A stretch of 64,000 bases of DNA, from assembly GCA_016748015.1 (NCBI GenBank), contig JAAOMT010000003.1:283925-347924 (forward strand), read 5' to 3'. The notes under the pieces were generated by a model. It was given only the letters and a program-made list of their open reading frames with translations, was not told the DNA's origin and ran no database searches. A program made the translations under genes and the position numbers. Source of the stretch: Geosiphon pyriformis. Taxonomy: Eukaryota; Glomeromycota; Glomeromycetes; Archaeosporales; Geosiphonaceae. Below, piece by piece: positions 32,016-43,119 of the stretch (position 1 is its first letter; the number at the start of each line of letters is the position of its first letter).

Positions 32016-33670
32016 ATAGTTTACCAAAATTAAATTAATTATTATATTAAAAAAGTAAAATACCAAGTATTATTAATTATTATCAAATTAAATTTTTGTT
32101 TTTTATACAAAAAATTTTAACACAAAATTTTTAAATTTATTAAAATCTTTAAATTATATTATTAAATTACAATATTAACTAATAGATAATTAAATTATTT
32201 TTTTAATCTTAATATATAATTAGTTAATTATTTTTTCTATTTTTTTTAAAAGACTAAAAAATATATGTAAAATTAACTTATTGATAATTAAATTATTTAA
32301 TAAAAAAATAATAAACACCAAAATAAATTGATTATTATGCTGTAAAAATCAAATATTAAGTATTATTAATTATAATTAAATTTTTATTTATTATATAAAA
32401 AACTTAATTAATATAAAATTTTCAAAATACATTTACCAAAAACAGCATTAATTTATAAATTAATATATTATATAATTATTTTTAATAATAAATATTTTGT
32501 CTAAATAATATAAGTTTTTAGATTATATAAACAATAATAAATTTTTATGAAAATTTTTGGTTTTTTTGAATAATTTATCAAATAAAAAACTGTTAATTTG
32601 TCTAAAATTTCTAATAAGTTGTAAAAATATAGTAATTTTTTTATATTTAAGTTTTTTAATTCTTTTTTGTTTTTAGATTATATTTTTAAGTTTTGAACTA
32701 ATGCTTAAATGTTAATAATTTTTAAGTTTTATAATTAAAAAATATTTTAATTAATATTTAGTTTATTGTTTAATTAAAATTATTAAAAAGTTTTTTTTAA
32801 AAATTTTTACTAATTATATTTTTAAAACTTATAATAATAACAAAATTTTAAGAAATAATAATTTTTTTGTGCTCAAAAATACTTTAATTCGAATTTTTAT
32901 TTTCAATTAATTTTATTATTAAAAATATTTTAAAAAAAAACTGTGATTAATTTTTTAAAACATATAAAAAACTTATGATTTTATTAAATAAACTTACTTA
33001 AAAAAAAGTTTTAAAAAAGTAAAAATGTGTAATAAATTTGTAAATTTTTTTTGTCATATTTATTATAATTACAAAAATAAGATTATAACTGATTTTAATC
33101 TTATAAAAAAATTATTGTATATATAATAAATTAAATTAAAAAAATGTTTTTATTATTGCTTTTGTACATATTTTATGATTAAATTTTGTGTAAAATTAAA
33201 AAAAAAATTTTTGTTTACAAAATTTACAAAAAATAATTTTATATTATATTTTATAATTAAACTTTTTATTAATAATATTATTTAAATAAAATATAATTAT
33301 ATAATTATATAATTAATTTTAAATATAACCAATTAATTTTTTTATATTAATAATATTTTAATAATAATTATTTTAATTAATTATAAAATAAAAAATATTA
33401 ATTTAAAAATTTGTAAATAAAATAAAACTTAATAAGTCTTATAGATATTTAAATATTATATTATTTATAAATAAGTTTAATGTTTTAAGTTTAAAAAAAA
33501 CAAAGTTTAAAATCTAATTTTTTAATAATATTGTATTTAAAAAATTATAAATAAATTATTTATTTATTTGATTATAACAATTTATACTTAATTGTTGTTT
33601 ATAAAACTTAAATAAATTTATTATTAAATATTCATATTTAAAATAAAAAAAAAACTTCTTTTTTTTTTAC
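32016..33670. repeat. AT-rich block with dispersed repeat units
   Basis: No gene is visible. Two direct copies of a unit occur at about 32022-32140 and 32310-32430, sharing ACCAAAATAAATTGATTATT-like starts followed by TATTAATTAT, AAATTTTTRTTTATTATA and AAACTTAATT. The reverse complement of the same unit lies at about 23030-23180. The remainder is unstructured A/T. Confidence 0.6.
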
Positions 33671-33804
33671 CTCCAAAAATCCTCAGAGCACAGTTTTTGA
33701 AAAAGTTTTTTCTATTTTATTTTTTCTTATTAGTTTATATCAATATTTTTTTACCTAATAATAACCTATTTTTCGTGAATTTGAAAGCTACTGCAGGTAG
33801 CATC

Positions 33805-35697
33805 ATGTCTAAAAGGAAGATATCCAAAGGCACTTTTCATGGTTTTGCTGGTAGTTTCTTTTCTCAGAAGAAAAAAGTTGTTCTTGGAAATATTAAACAT
33901 TTTGGTGATAAGAAGAATATTTCTTTGGGTAAATCTGGATCTGATAATAGCATATACTTTAATATAGATAGTCTGTCTGATAAAGATGAAGATATTAGTA
34001 TGTTTAATATAAATGATAGATCTTTTCTGAATTCAGCCACTATTATGTCCAAACCAAAGCATGTCAACAATAGTACTGTTTTTGGTTTTCTGTTTAGTTC
34101 TCTGAATTTTAATATAGATGATGATGAAGTTGTTTTCCTTTTTTATTTGCCCATTTCTCTAGACAAAAAGTGAATTGATCCAAAAATCATCAAAACTCCA
34201 GTAGAAGTTTTGATTAAGAAGTTATTTGCTTTGGATATCAATTTTTCAGCTGTAGAAAGAAGATTAGCAACAGCAAAGACTTAATTCATTAGAAAATTAT
34301 TTTCATCTGTCAATAGTTTTGGGGGGTCATTATTCTCTCAAAATTTAAAAAAATCATCAGATCTATCTTCACATTAGAGATTAGCATAATGAAAACCACT
34401 TTATTGGCCAAAAAAAATAGGATTATTGCAAATATTAATATTAAGAAACAAAGAATACATTCAAATTGGGCTGTGGTCATTAAAGAAATTTCCATGGACA
34501 TATTAAAGAAAATGATCGTCGCTGCAGTATCCGAATTTGGTGAAATTAAGTCGATCAAAATTCAGCTAATTAGAATATAACAGAAGGCTGTGGTAGAATT
34601 CACTCAATTAGATTAGGCTAAACAGTTGGCTGCTAAATAGTTTTTCTTGATTGGTAAAAATTCAATGTATATGACTATGGCTGTGGGAAATCATGATATC
34701 TGGGCATCAAGAGATTAGTTTAAAGCTCTGTTGTTTATATTGTCTGTGAAAACAACTGCTCATAATTTGAGCACTCTTTTGGATGGAGTTGGTAATAAAA
34801 CTTGCATTATCAATTATTTATTTGATACTGGCAACCAGATTCACTGTGCTGTAATTGGTTTTGAATCCAATAAAAATTTGGATTCTGCATATTGCATTAA
34901 GCCAAAAACATGCTCATTTTGCTGAAAAAGCTTATTGTTTCAGAGAAGTATTTGGTGGTATTAAACTTTTTTGGGCTAAGTTGGATTTGATTCATTGTGA
35001 GAAGTGTAAACATTTTGGTCATTCTGCTTTGAAGTATGATATGTCAACTATATCTGTCTCTAAGCCTTTAAAAATCTTTAAAAAAGTCATGTTGAAAGTA
35101 CATTGTCTTTAGTTGACAAAGTTGTACACAAAAAAGTGTGTTTCTATCTCCTGTTCTGTTGTCTTTGGTGACAAGTCTTGGACGCAGGTAGTTTTTTTTG
35201 CTTTTTCTTCTGGTGGTTCTCATTTTAATTTTAGTTCTGGATCTAATTCTCCTTTTTTTGGTGCTTCATATAACAAAAAAAGCACTCTGGTTACTCAAGA
35301 TAGTTCTTTAATTAGTAATTGTCTGGCTTTGCTGGAACAATCCTTAGAATTGCTGGCTAATAAAGTATCAGATATTGTGCACAGATTAAATAGTGTGAAG
35401 CTGGTGCTCCTAATGCCTGTTTCTCAAGTTAAATCTCTGGTTGTTTCTGCTTCTATATTGTCAATATTGGATGCTGATATGATTTTGGATGTCTTACAGT
35501 TATTTCTCTCTTCTCCATCTCCTATGGTAAAAAACAAGATAGTAGATTTGGATCTGAGTAATTCGAAAGTTCTTACTTCCAAGATTGGTGGTTTGGAATC
35601 TAAGATGGTAGCTCTTGAAGTTTTTATTGGCTCAATTTTGGAGAAGTTGGATCTGTTGTATGTAAATTTGGGTTTCTTAATACATTATTCTTCTTAA
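33805..35697 (+). pseudogene. LINE-C ORF1: RRM-like and degenerate CCHC protein
   Basis: The chosen start is ATG at 33805 (MSKRKISKGTFHGFAGSFF). An in-frame TTG further up is less likely. A Ser/Asp-rich N-terminal region (SLSDKDEDISMF) is followed by a break with stops near 34171 and 34280, then the RRM-like part (VVIKEISMDILKKMIVAAV near 34475; QKAVVEF near 34585), ALLFILSVKTTAHNLSTLL (34725) and, after a frameshift near 34900, CEKCKHFGHSALKY near 35005. The last zinc ligand is Tyr instead of Cys. KSWTQVV and a coiled-coil tail (LALLEQSLELLANKVSDIV; LESKMVALEVFIGSILEKLD) end at TAA 35695-35697. That TAA lies where LINE-B has CAA before its TGA, so one C-to-T change shortened the protein by one residue. 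Confidence 0.85.
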
Positions 35698-37662
35698 TGA
35701 GTAAGCTTATTTGGAAAGTGGTCACATGTAATGTTAGGAGTATAACAAATTTGGCTAAGCAGAAAAACATTATTTGTTGGTACAAGGAATTGGATAATAT
35801 GATTTTTATTGTTATTAAAACAAAATTAAGATTTAATATTAAGCCTTAGATTATGAGTAAGTTTAATGAAATCCAGATTTTTACTATTGGTCTGAATGTG
35901 AGTTTTTATAATACTAGCATTGTTATAATTATGGATATTTTTTTGGCTTGATATGTGTCAAAGGTTGAAGAAATTTTTGGTCATTTAATTTTTGTGCATT
36001 TTCTGTTTAAAAACAAACTTTTAATTACAATTTTAGATCTTTACACTGGTGCTTCAATTGGCACATGCTTTGGTTAAGCTGTTAATATCAATTCTATGGT
36101 TTCTAAAGCTGTCAATTCCAGTTCTTTCATAATTTTAGATGGTGATTTTAATGAAAATAGATCTAAAAAGAGTGCTAATTTCAAGTTCTGCTTGAGTTTG
36201 GGTCTGGTTAATACTTTTGATGGACATTCACTAGCCAAAGCTTCTACTTGGAGCAATTTTAGGGGTGTTGAAAGGGTAATCAATTTTGTTTTTGTAAGTA
36301 AGAATTTGGCATCCACAATTACATCACACAAAATTAATGATATGTCAGAATTTTTTAATATAGATCATATGTCAGTTTTAGTTTCAATCAGTTTGAGTAG
36401 ACTTCTGGATGCTCATCTTATCAACATTTATAAGCAAGCCAACTGAGACTAGTGGAAGTTCAAATTGGGAGATGCAGATGATGTTCAATGGTTGGACTTT
36501 AAAGACTGTTTTTCTGCTGAGTTGTTCTTCAGATCAGACATGTTTGAGAATGCAAAAAACAATAATGACTTAGATACAATGTAGAAAATACTAAAGGAAG
36601 CCATGATACAAGCTGCTAATATAGTGTTCTCTAAAATTTGGTATAGTGAGTACAATTGTTTAAAGAACAAACAATCTTCAAAATTCTTCAAATTAGAGTT
36701 GTTTATTGCTAAGATTGTAAAGTGTTGGAATTCTGGTAATTTTCTGAACTTTGACTGCCTTGTAAAAGTCTGGTCAGATATTGATAAAGTCGAAGCATCC
36801 ATGGTTGTTGACATGATACTAAATAGTTCAAGCTTAATGAATCTAGTTAGGCATTTGTCAGTAGTAAAGAAAAAATACAGGAAATTTAAGTATTGTGAGT
36901 TTAAGATTGCTAAAGATATGGCCATTAGAAAAATGATTGACTGTTATATAAAAAATTTCTGTTCTGACAAAAGATAAATGATAAGAAGCATTCTGAAATG
37001 TTCATTTTACAAAATAGCTTTAGATTACTTGGTAATAGATAATGAATTGGTGGTTGAATCTGATAAGGTTAAGTTCAAGGTTGATAAGATTATAGAAGAG
37101 TGGACAAGAAAGTGTTCAGTACTCCCAAAAATGCCTGATCTTTGGTCTTAACAATATATGTCTCTGAATTATGTAAATGATAATGCTTTCTCTGGTGTAA
37201 TGAAAGAGATTGATATAATAGAATTGTCTTTGATTATTGATGGCTTGCCAAATAATAAAGCAGCTGGATTGTTTGAAATACCTAATGAACTTTGGAAACA
37301 TTGTGGTGAAGAGGTATTGGCCTGTCTTTTGAAGCTATTGAATTTGTGTTTGAGTTTGGGCATAATTTCAGCTGTCTGAAAAAAAGCATGGATTTCAATG
37401 ATTCCAAAACCTTATAAATGAAATAGTATTTTAACAAATACTAGACCTATTGCATTAGTTGATACTGCATGTAAAATTTTATCTAAGATTTTTTCTAATT
37501 AAATATTTTTGGCTTGTAGCAAATTTAATGTTCTTTATAGTAATAATTTTTTGGGTGTTGAAAAGTACTTCAATTTAGTTTTCTATTTTTGCAATTGGAT
37601 CTGTTGTTGAAAATATCCTAAAAAAAAATAAAAAACTTTGGTTGGTACTACAAAATATGCAC

Positions 37663-38549
37663 TGTTACTTGTAGAATATAGGAAATATATTAGCATATAA
37701 ATTAGCCAATCAGAAGTAGCTGTAGTAAATATGGAATTTCAAGATTTCTTTCAAAAAAATTGCAGAATTTCAGGAATTTCAGAATTCTTATATAAGGAAT
37801 TGCAAGATTCCAGAATTCCAGGATTCCTCTCAAAAAAATTGCAGAATTCCAGGAATTTCAAAATTCATGATATGAAAAATTGAAAAATTGAAAAATCTCA
37901 ATTATATATATATAGCAGTAGTATTAGAAGTAAAAAAACAGATCTTTTAGTTTAGATTTGATCTAAACAACTTTTCTATTCACAAATATCAATAAATAAT
38001 TATTTACTATCTTAATCTATTCTCCACTATTAATACTTTATGTTGATAGTAATTAATACTTAACTATGCTAAAACAATAGCTCTTGATTATGACTATTGA
38101 TGAGATACTAATTTGCAATTGCCTTGGCTTATTTTCTTTATTATTTTTTTATTTCTTTTATTTTTATTTTTTTCTTTATTTTATTTTGTGTTTACTAATT
38201 GATTGAAAATTAAGCATTGAATTATTAACATCAAGAATAGTCTGGTAAAAGACCTCAAAAGAAGAGTATAGAATTGAGAATTTAAAGATAGCTTATCAGA
38301 AAAGCATTTCTGTCAGATTATTGGCCACTATATTGAGAAAAAAATTTGATAGAATTGTGATTCTAAAAGACTACTAAAACACTACTGAATCTCTGTCCAT
38401 TATACAAAAAACTCCAACCCAAAACCTTCAGATTAACCAAAACCTTCAGATCCATAACATCTTTAAAGATCTAACATTATTATATTAATTGAGTACCAAG
38501 TTATGGGTTTGTTATTTGCTTTAAAACTCCAAATAATCAGCTTGTAATA
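37663..38549 (+). repeat. Gypsy-2 5' LTR (LTR-B family, 887 bp)
   Basis: It starts TGTTACTTGTAGAATATAGG and ends CTTGTAATA, where the terminal CA has become TA by one C-to-T change. The paired copy is 46784-47669. Imperfect GAATTCC/GGAATTGCAG repeats fill about 37730-37880. The following bases TTTAGTGCTC (38550-38559) would be the primer binding site; the expected TGG start reads TAG, again G-to-A. I could not assign the tRNA. Confidence 0.9.
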
Positions 38550-38585
38550 TTTAGTGCTCTTTGTGAAATATAATCCTACAAAGAA

Positions 38586-40340
38586 CCAGCACCAACACAC
38601 AACTATCCAAAAGTGGCAGAATCAGAAAGAATAAAGACAAACCATTTAGGATTTGCTAAATCCTTGTTTCAACATTATTGTTAATATTTAAAATTAACCA
38701 ACAATCACTTATTAGCAGAATCAGTCTTCAATTTCTATGTCAACAAAAAAATTTCATATTTGCTAGAAGTACTAGTAGAAACTGACTTAGCCAGAGAAAA
38801 TTTCTACAACAAATTAATTCAAAATACCAGTCTACCAGCAAATTATAATTTCACAGCAATCCTCACTGAAATCAATAAAGAAATTAAACATCACATTCAA
38901 CAAAAATACCTAATCACTTACACAAACAAAAGCAAAAAAAAACTACAAACATCAGCAGTAACATTACAAAGAATACAACTACCTACTTGGAAGAAAACAA
39001 GAGTAGAATCTCCAACCAATCTATCATACCACTATACACCCAGAAGCACCATCAACATCTCATCAACAGATGCATTCACATCAAATGTGACCTCAACATT
39101 TGGACAACTCTTATTTCAAAGTAACCAAAAGAAAGCAGAATTATTAGGAACTTATGGTAATTATTTTGAAAGATTTAAATCACAATCACTGATGCCATCA
39201 GGATTTTGATCACTGTCACTTCTACCAGATTTTGGAACTGCAAGTTCTTGGAAAGTAATGAAATCTGAAGAAAAAGAAAACAAGAATCAAGAATTTAATT
39301 ACCAAAACCCAATTCCAAAAAATTCAGAAAATCAAAACCCAAATATCCAAACTCCAAAAAATCAGAACAATCTAAACTCTGATATAATTAATCAACAATA
39401 CTTATTTCAAGTAATCATAATCAATCAACCACCAATTAAACCGATTGGTAAACCAATTCAACAGTCACAAGCACCACCTCAACAACAACTACAACAACCA
39501 CTTTAACAACTACCACCACAACAACAACAAGTCATAATACTAATGACATATGTCCCTATCACCAAATTAGAAAAATTTACTGGCAAAGAAGATAATGCCC
39601 AAGTTTGACTTAATGATGTTGTTAAAGCAATTACTGCTAACAATTGGAACAATGCCAGAGCTCTACAGGCCATTTCATATTTTTTGCAAGATACTACCAA
39701 TTTATGGTATCAAAGCTTAATTAACAAACCTATCATTTTTGATGTGTTTAAAACAGAGTTTTTGAGATATTTTAACAATCATAATAGTATTAACCACTTA
39801 GCCAATACTTTCACTACTATCAAGCAAGAAAAAACTAAAGCAATCACTATTTACCTAGGACACTTCCATAGACATTTGTGCCAAATACAAGTAATTGATG
39901 CAAATTACTTTACAGCACCATAGATTCTGAACCAGTTCATCTATAGACTATGCAGTAGCATTTTCTAATGCATATATTCAATACACCTACAAACTCTCTA
40001 AAATGCAATTACCAATGCACAAGATTTTGAATTTGCCAAACTTGAAGCCAATTATGTCCAAGCTGTAAATCTAGTAATGAACAGATTATCTGACTTAAAT
40101 TCTAAATTGAAGCAATTCAGAGAGTCAATCAATCAGAAATTAGAAGGATACTTAGCTAACAACAATCAGGCAATTTATCAACCTTTACAAAAACACAATA
40201 ATCAAGAAAACTCCAATTGTTTCTAAACTCAATTGCATCTATCATCATTAACCAATTAACAGTGGCAACAGAAAACATGTGTTTGCTACTATTGTGGTAA
40301 ATAAAAACATCTGCAGTTTGAATGTTACAAAAGAATAAGT
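38586..40340 (+). pseudogene. Gypsy-2 Gag: capsid and zinc knuckle (broken)
   Basis: An N-terminal domain (KVAESERIKTNHLGFAKSLF near 38630, then LLEVLVETDLARENFYNKLI at 38760) is followed by a Gln/Asn/Pro-rich linker (about 39260-39530). The Retrotrans_gag-type capsid reads PITKLEKFTGKEDNAQV, stop, LNDVVKAITANNWNNARALQ (39555-39660), DTTNLWYQSL, FKTEFLRYFN and TIYLGHFHRHL (about 39860). A helical segment (SDLNSKLKQFRESINQKLEG, 40090-40150) precedes the knuckle CYYCGK, stop, KHLQFEC near 40290. Stops lie at a Trp position in the capsid (TGA) and elsewhere. Gag would form the particle that packages the element RNA. This copy cannot make a full protein. Confidence 0.85.
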
Positions 40341-40772
40341 GACCAACAATTAGGTAATCAGTATCAAAACTCTGATTGTTGACTCCAAACTCAGAATTAT
40401 GTCAGTAATCAATCACAAAAACATTATCAACATCAACCACATTATGCTCAAATGACTTAACTAATGTATCAAGCACCAATAATGCAGCAATTATACTCAC
40501 CTTTAATATATCAACTGGCAACATCTATAATATATCAACCACCACAGCCACAACTAGTTTATTAATCTTAGCAAATTCAAACACTACCACAAAATCCAAC
40601 TCTAATGTTACATGGAAACCAAAAACCAAAATCCATTCAACAAAATTGGAGATCAGCAATAATTGTTCATCAACCAATCTCCAGTTCATCCACCCAATAA
40701 TTAAAATCATGCCAGCAGAATTCAGGAATTGGATACATTCAAAACCCAAATTCTTAACACTATTTAAGTCTT

Positions 40773-41302
40773 TTGGTAACTCCAGAAGATGCTTCATCTA
40801 ACAAACCAGAACCCAACCAAAAACAACTATTAACTAGCAACATACCTCCAGCCACCATTACCAATGATAAATTTCTAGCAGCAATTTTTTCCTTCAAACT
40901 TAAGAAAGCAACACCAGTATCATTATTTAGTGAAGTTGTGCTCAATGCCAAACCTATCACTGTTATGTATACAGATGCCAAAGTTGATGGCCATTCTATT
41001 AAGCTCATTCTTGATAGTAGGTCAGTCAGCAGTCTTATTACATGACAACTTATGAACCAGTTAGGTCACTAAGTTGATTGCACTGTCAACACCAGGATTA
41101 TCACAGCTGATAAAGCCATAAAGATTCCTATTGGCAAAATTGATGACTTCCTCTTTGAAGTTAATGGCATCACTATAACAATCAAAGTCTTAGTGATGGA
41201 AGCTATCCAGTACCAAGCTCTTATTGGTAATGACTGGCTAGTCAAAACTAATGCTATACTTGATTGGACCATGCAAAAGCTCCAACTCAGCCAAAATAAT
41301 TA
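40773..41302 (+). pseudogene. Gypsy-2 aspartyl protease domain
   Basis: The frame MYTDAKVDGHSIKLILDSRS (about 40960-41025) is the retropepsin active-site strand. The catalytic D-S/T-G reads D-S-R here because a Gly codon became Arg (G-to-A). VSSLIT and, after a stop, QLMNQLGH follow, then IPIGKIDDFLFEVNGITITI and ALIGNDWLVKTNAILDW (about 41215-41265), which is the second conserved retropepsin region. It would cleave the polyprotein. It is interrupted by a stop at 41042 and lacks the active-site Gly. Confidence 0.85.
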
Positions 41303-42240
41303 ATACACATGTGTACCAGCCACATATGGTTATTTCAAAATAAACACTAACCCAGCATCACTCATAGAATTGGAAAAAAAAAGAAAAAACCTATTTGGAA
41401 AGCCTATCAAGTCTTATGGACCAATACTAATCATAATAAACTGCCATTAATACTCTTTTGGAACAACAAGGGAAAAGAAAAGGAAGAAAACATACCTGAA
41501 GAAACAACTGCCACAAAAGAAATAACTAGTGGCTGGAAAAGAAAATACTTACATAAGCCAATCATAGAACTGCTATATATATCTTTCAAATACAAGAACT
41601 ATAAAAAGAAACTTTCTTCTATGGGAGCTTGAATTGTGCCCAACAAAGACTATTAAATAAGAACTCACTATTATTGTAAGCCATGCTATAGAAAACACTA
41701 TGACTATTCAAAAAAACAGGGAAAGTGGAATAACAAATCATGTCTTGCTTGTGACAAATGGTTATTCAACAAAAAAATGTAGAATGACATTCTTGGTTAA
41801 AAAGAAATGTGTAACACTTTATGTCAATATATGATCCTCATAAATAATTGGGTAAGTTGTGGGACATCTATAATGGCTGCTTAGCACTGAGCAATCTCTT
41901 GCTTGGATGGCTACTCATACAATGAGAATAAGATCTGGTAAATAGCAAACACCAAAGTTGAAAACACTTTGCCTAGTAAGATTTTAGAAATTAAAAACAA
42001 CCTACTAGAACCAGTGAAAATAGTTTTCATTTCAAATTCTGATGTTTTTTTTGACATTGAAACAGGCCCAGAGGAATTTCACAAGCACTATTAGAACCTA
42101 ATACCAACCAAAGAAGAGCAGGAACAACAGTTACAAAAATTAAATACCAGACTATGCCAACATTGTTTAATTTCCAATGATTTTGAATATTGTGATAATT
42201 GTAACCTTATTTACAATTCACCATCATGTATAATCTATAT
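41303..42240 (+). pseudogene. Gypsy-2 linker with two CxxC zinc-ribbon-like modules
   Basis: Between protease and dUTPase two cysteine modules can be read. The first is YYCKPCYRKHYD followed by KSCLACDKWLF (about 41670-41770), giving two C-x2-C pairs about 20 residues apart. The second is RLCQHCLISNDFEYCDNCNL (about 42150-42215), again two C-x2-C pairs. They lie in different frames separated by stops and shifts, so the parent had a longer continuous protein. I do not know their role; nucleic-acid or protein binding is only a guess. An acidic/Ser/Asn-rich stretch (42240-42400) then leads into the dUTPase. Confidence 0.65.
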
Positions 42241-42463
42241 AATTCCGAAGAGAAAAAACCAATCAGCAGCTGTACATCAGAATTAGAATCAATATTTAAT
42301 TCCAATTCAAACTTCAACAATAACAATAATGAAAACAATAGTTCCAGTTTCATTCAAAATAGCAATGATAATTATGATGATCCAAACTCTAATTTAAATC
42401 CTGAACAATATATCACTCTTTTTGATTTCTTCAAAAAGCAAGAACTCAAATAGTTCAGTAATA

Positions 42464-42885
42464 ACAATGAAGACATTATGCCAAAATGCATACATGATAC
42501 CAATGCAGAATTTGATCTAAGATATTCAGGAAAAAATGCCATCAAATTAGAACCATATTTATGCACCTGTATTGATTTCAAAGTAGTATTAGAAATTCCA
42601 GCTACAATAATGGTTTAATTAACATCCAAAAGTAGTTTAGCAAAAAAAGAAATCAATATCAGAGGAGAAATAATTGACACAGAATATGTAAAAAATATTA
42701 TTACAATACTACAAAATGACTCAGAAAAGGCCTATATTATAGAGCCAAATAAAAAAATAGCACAGGCAATATTTCTGCCTCTGGTGAAAATAACTCAGTT
42801 AGTGTTAGTGAGAAACAGAAAAGAATTAAGGATTACAGCTAGAGGGATACAGAGTTTTAGATCTACGGATAGAATAAATATACCA
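42464..42885 (+). pseudogene. Gypsy-2 dUTPase domain
   Basis: All five trimeric dUTPase motifs can be found in order. Motif 1 is HDTNAEFDLRYSG (about 42490). Motif 2 is SKSSLAKKEINIRG (about 42630), matching the RSSLA-KGI pattern with Arg to Lys. Motif 3 is GEIIDTEYVKNIIT (about 42665). Motif 4 is NKKIAQAIFLPLV (about 42750). Motif 5 is ARGIQSFRSTDRI (about 42840), matching the RGxxGFGSTG pattern with Gly lost twice. The preceding LEIPATIMV matches the strand before motif 2, with a stop after it. The enzyme hydrolyses dUTP to dUMP and pyrophosphate and keeps uracil out of newly made DNA. The domain is embedded in Pol between protease and RT. Gly-to-Glu, Gly-to-Lys and Gly-to-Arg changes at motif positions mean this copy is inactive. 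Confidence 0.82.
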
Positions 42886-43119
42886 GTTAATATGGCAGAG
42901 GAAGAAATTGTTGACAAGAGAGAAATTATTTCCACCCATCAATCAATTTCTATTTTACCATATAACCAGCACATATTAGCCATAGAAAGAAAAGTAAAGG
43001 GTCAGATTTAGATTTTTGAGACAGAAGCAACACTTTGTGAATCAGGAAAAATTGGATTAGTCAATCTACACATACCAGCCAAAAACTACAGTTACATTAA
43101 AATTTCTATTTACAACAAC

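Noticed and set aside
41651-41790. CxxC region taken at first as the Gag zinc knuckle
   Set aside because: The spacing is C-x2-C twice without the knuckle His, and a proper CCHC knuckle already exists at about 40290.
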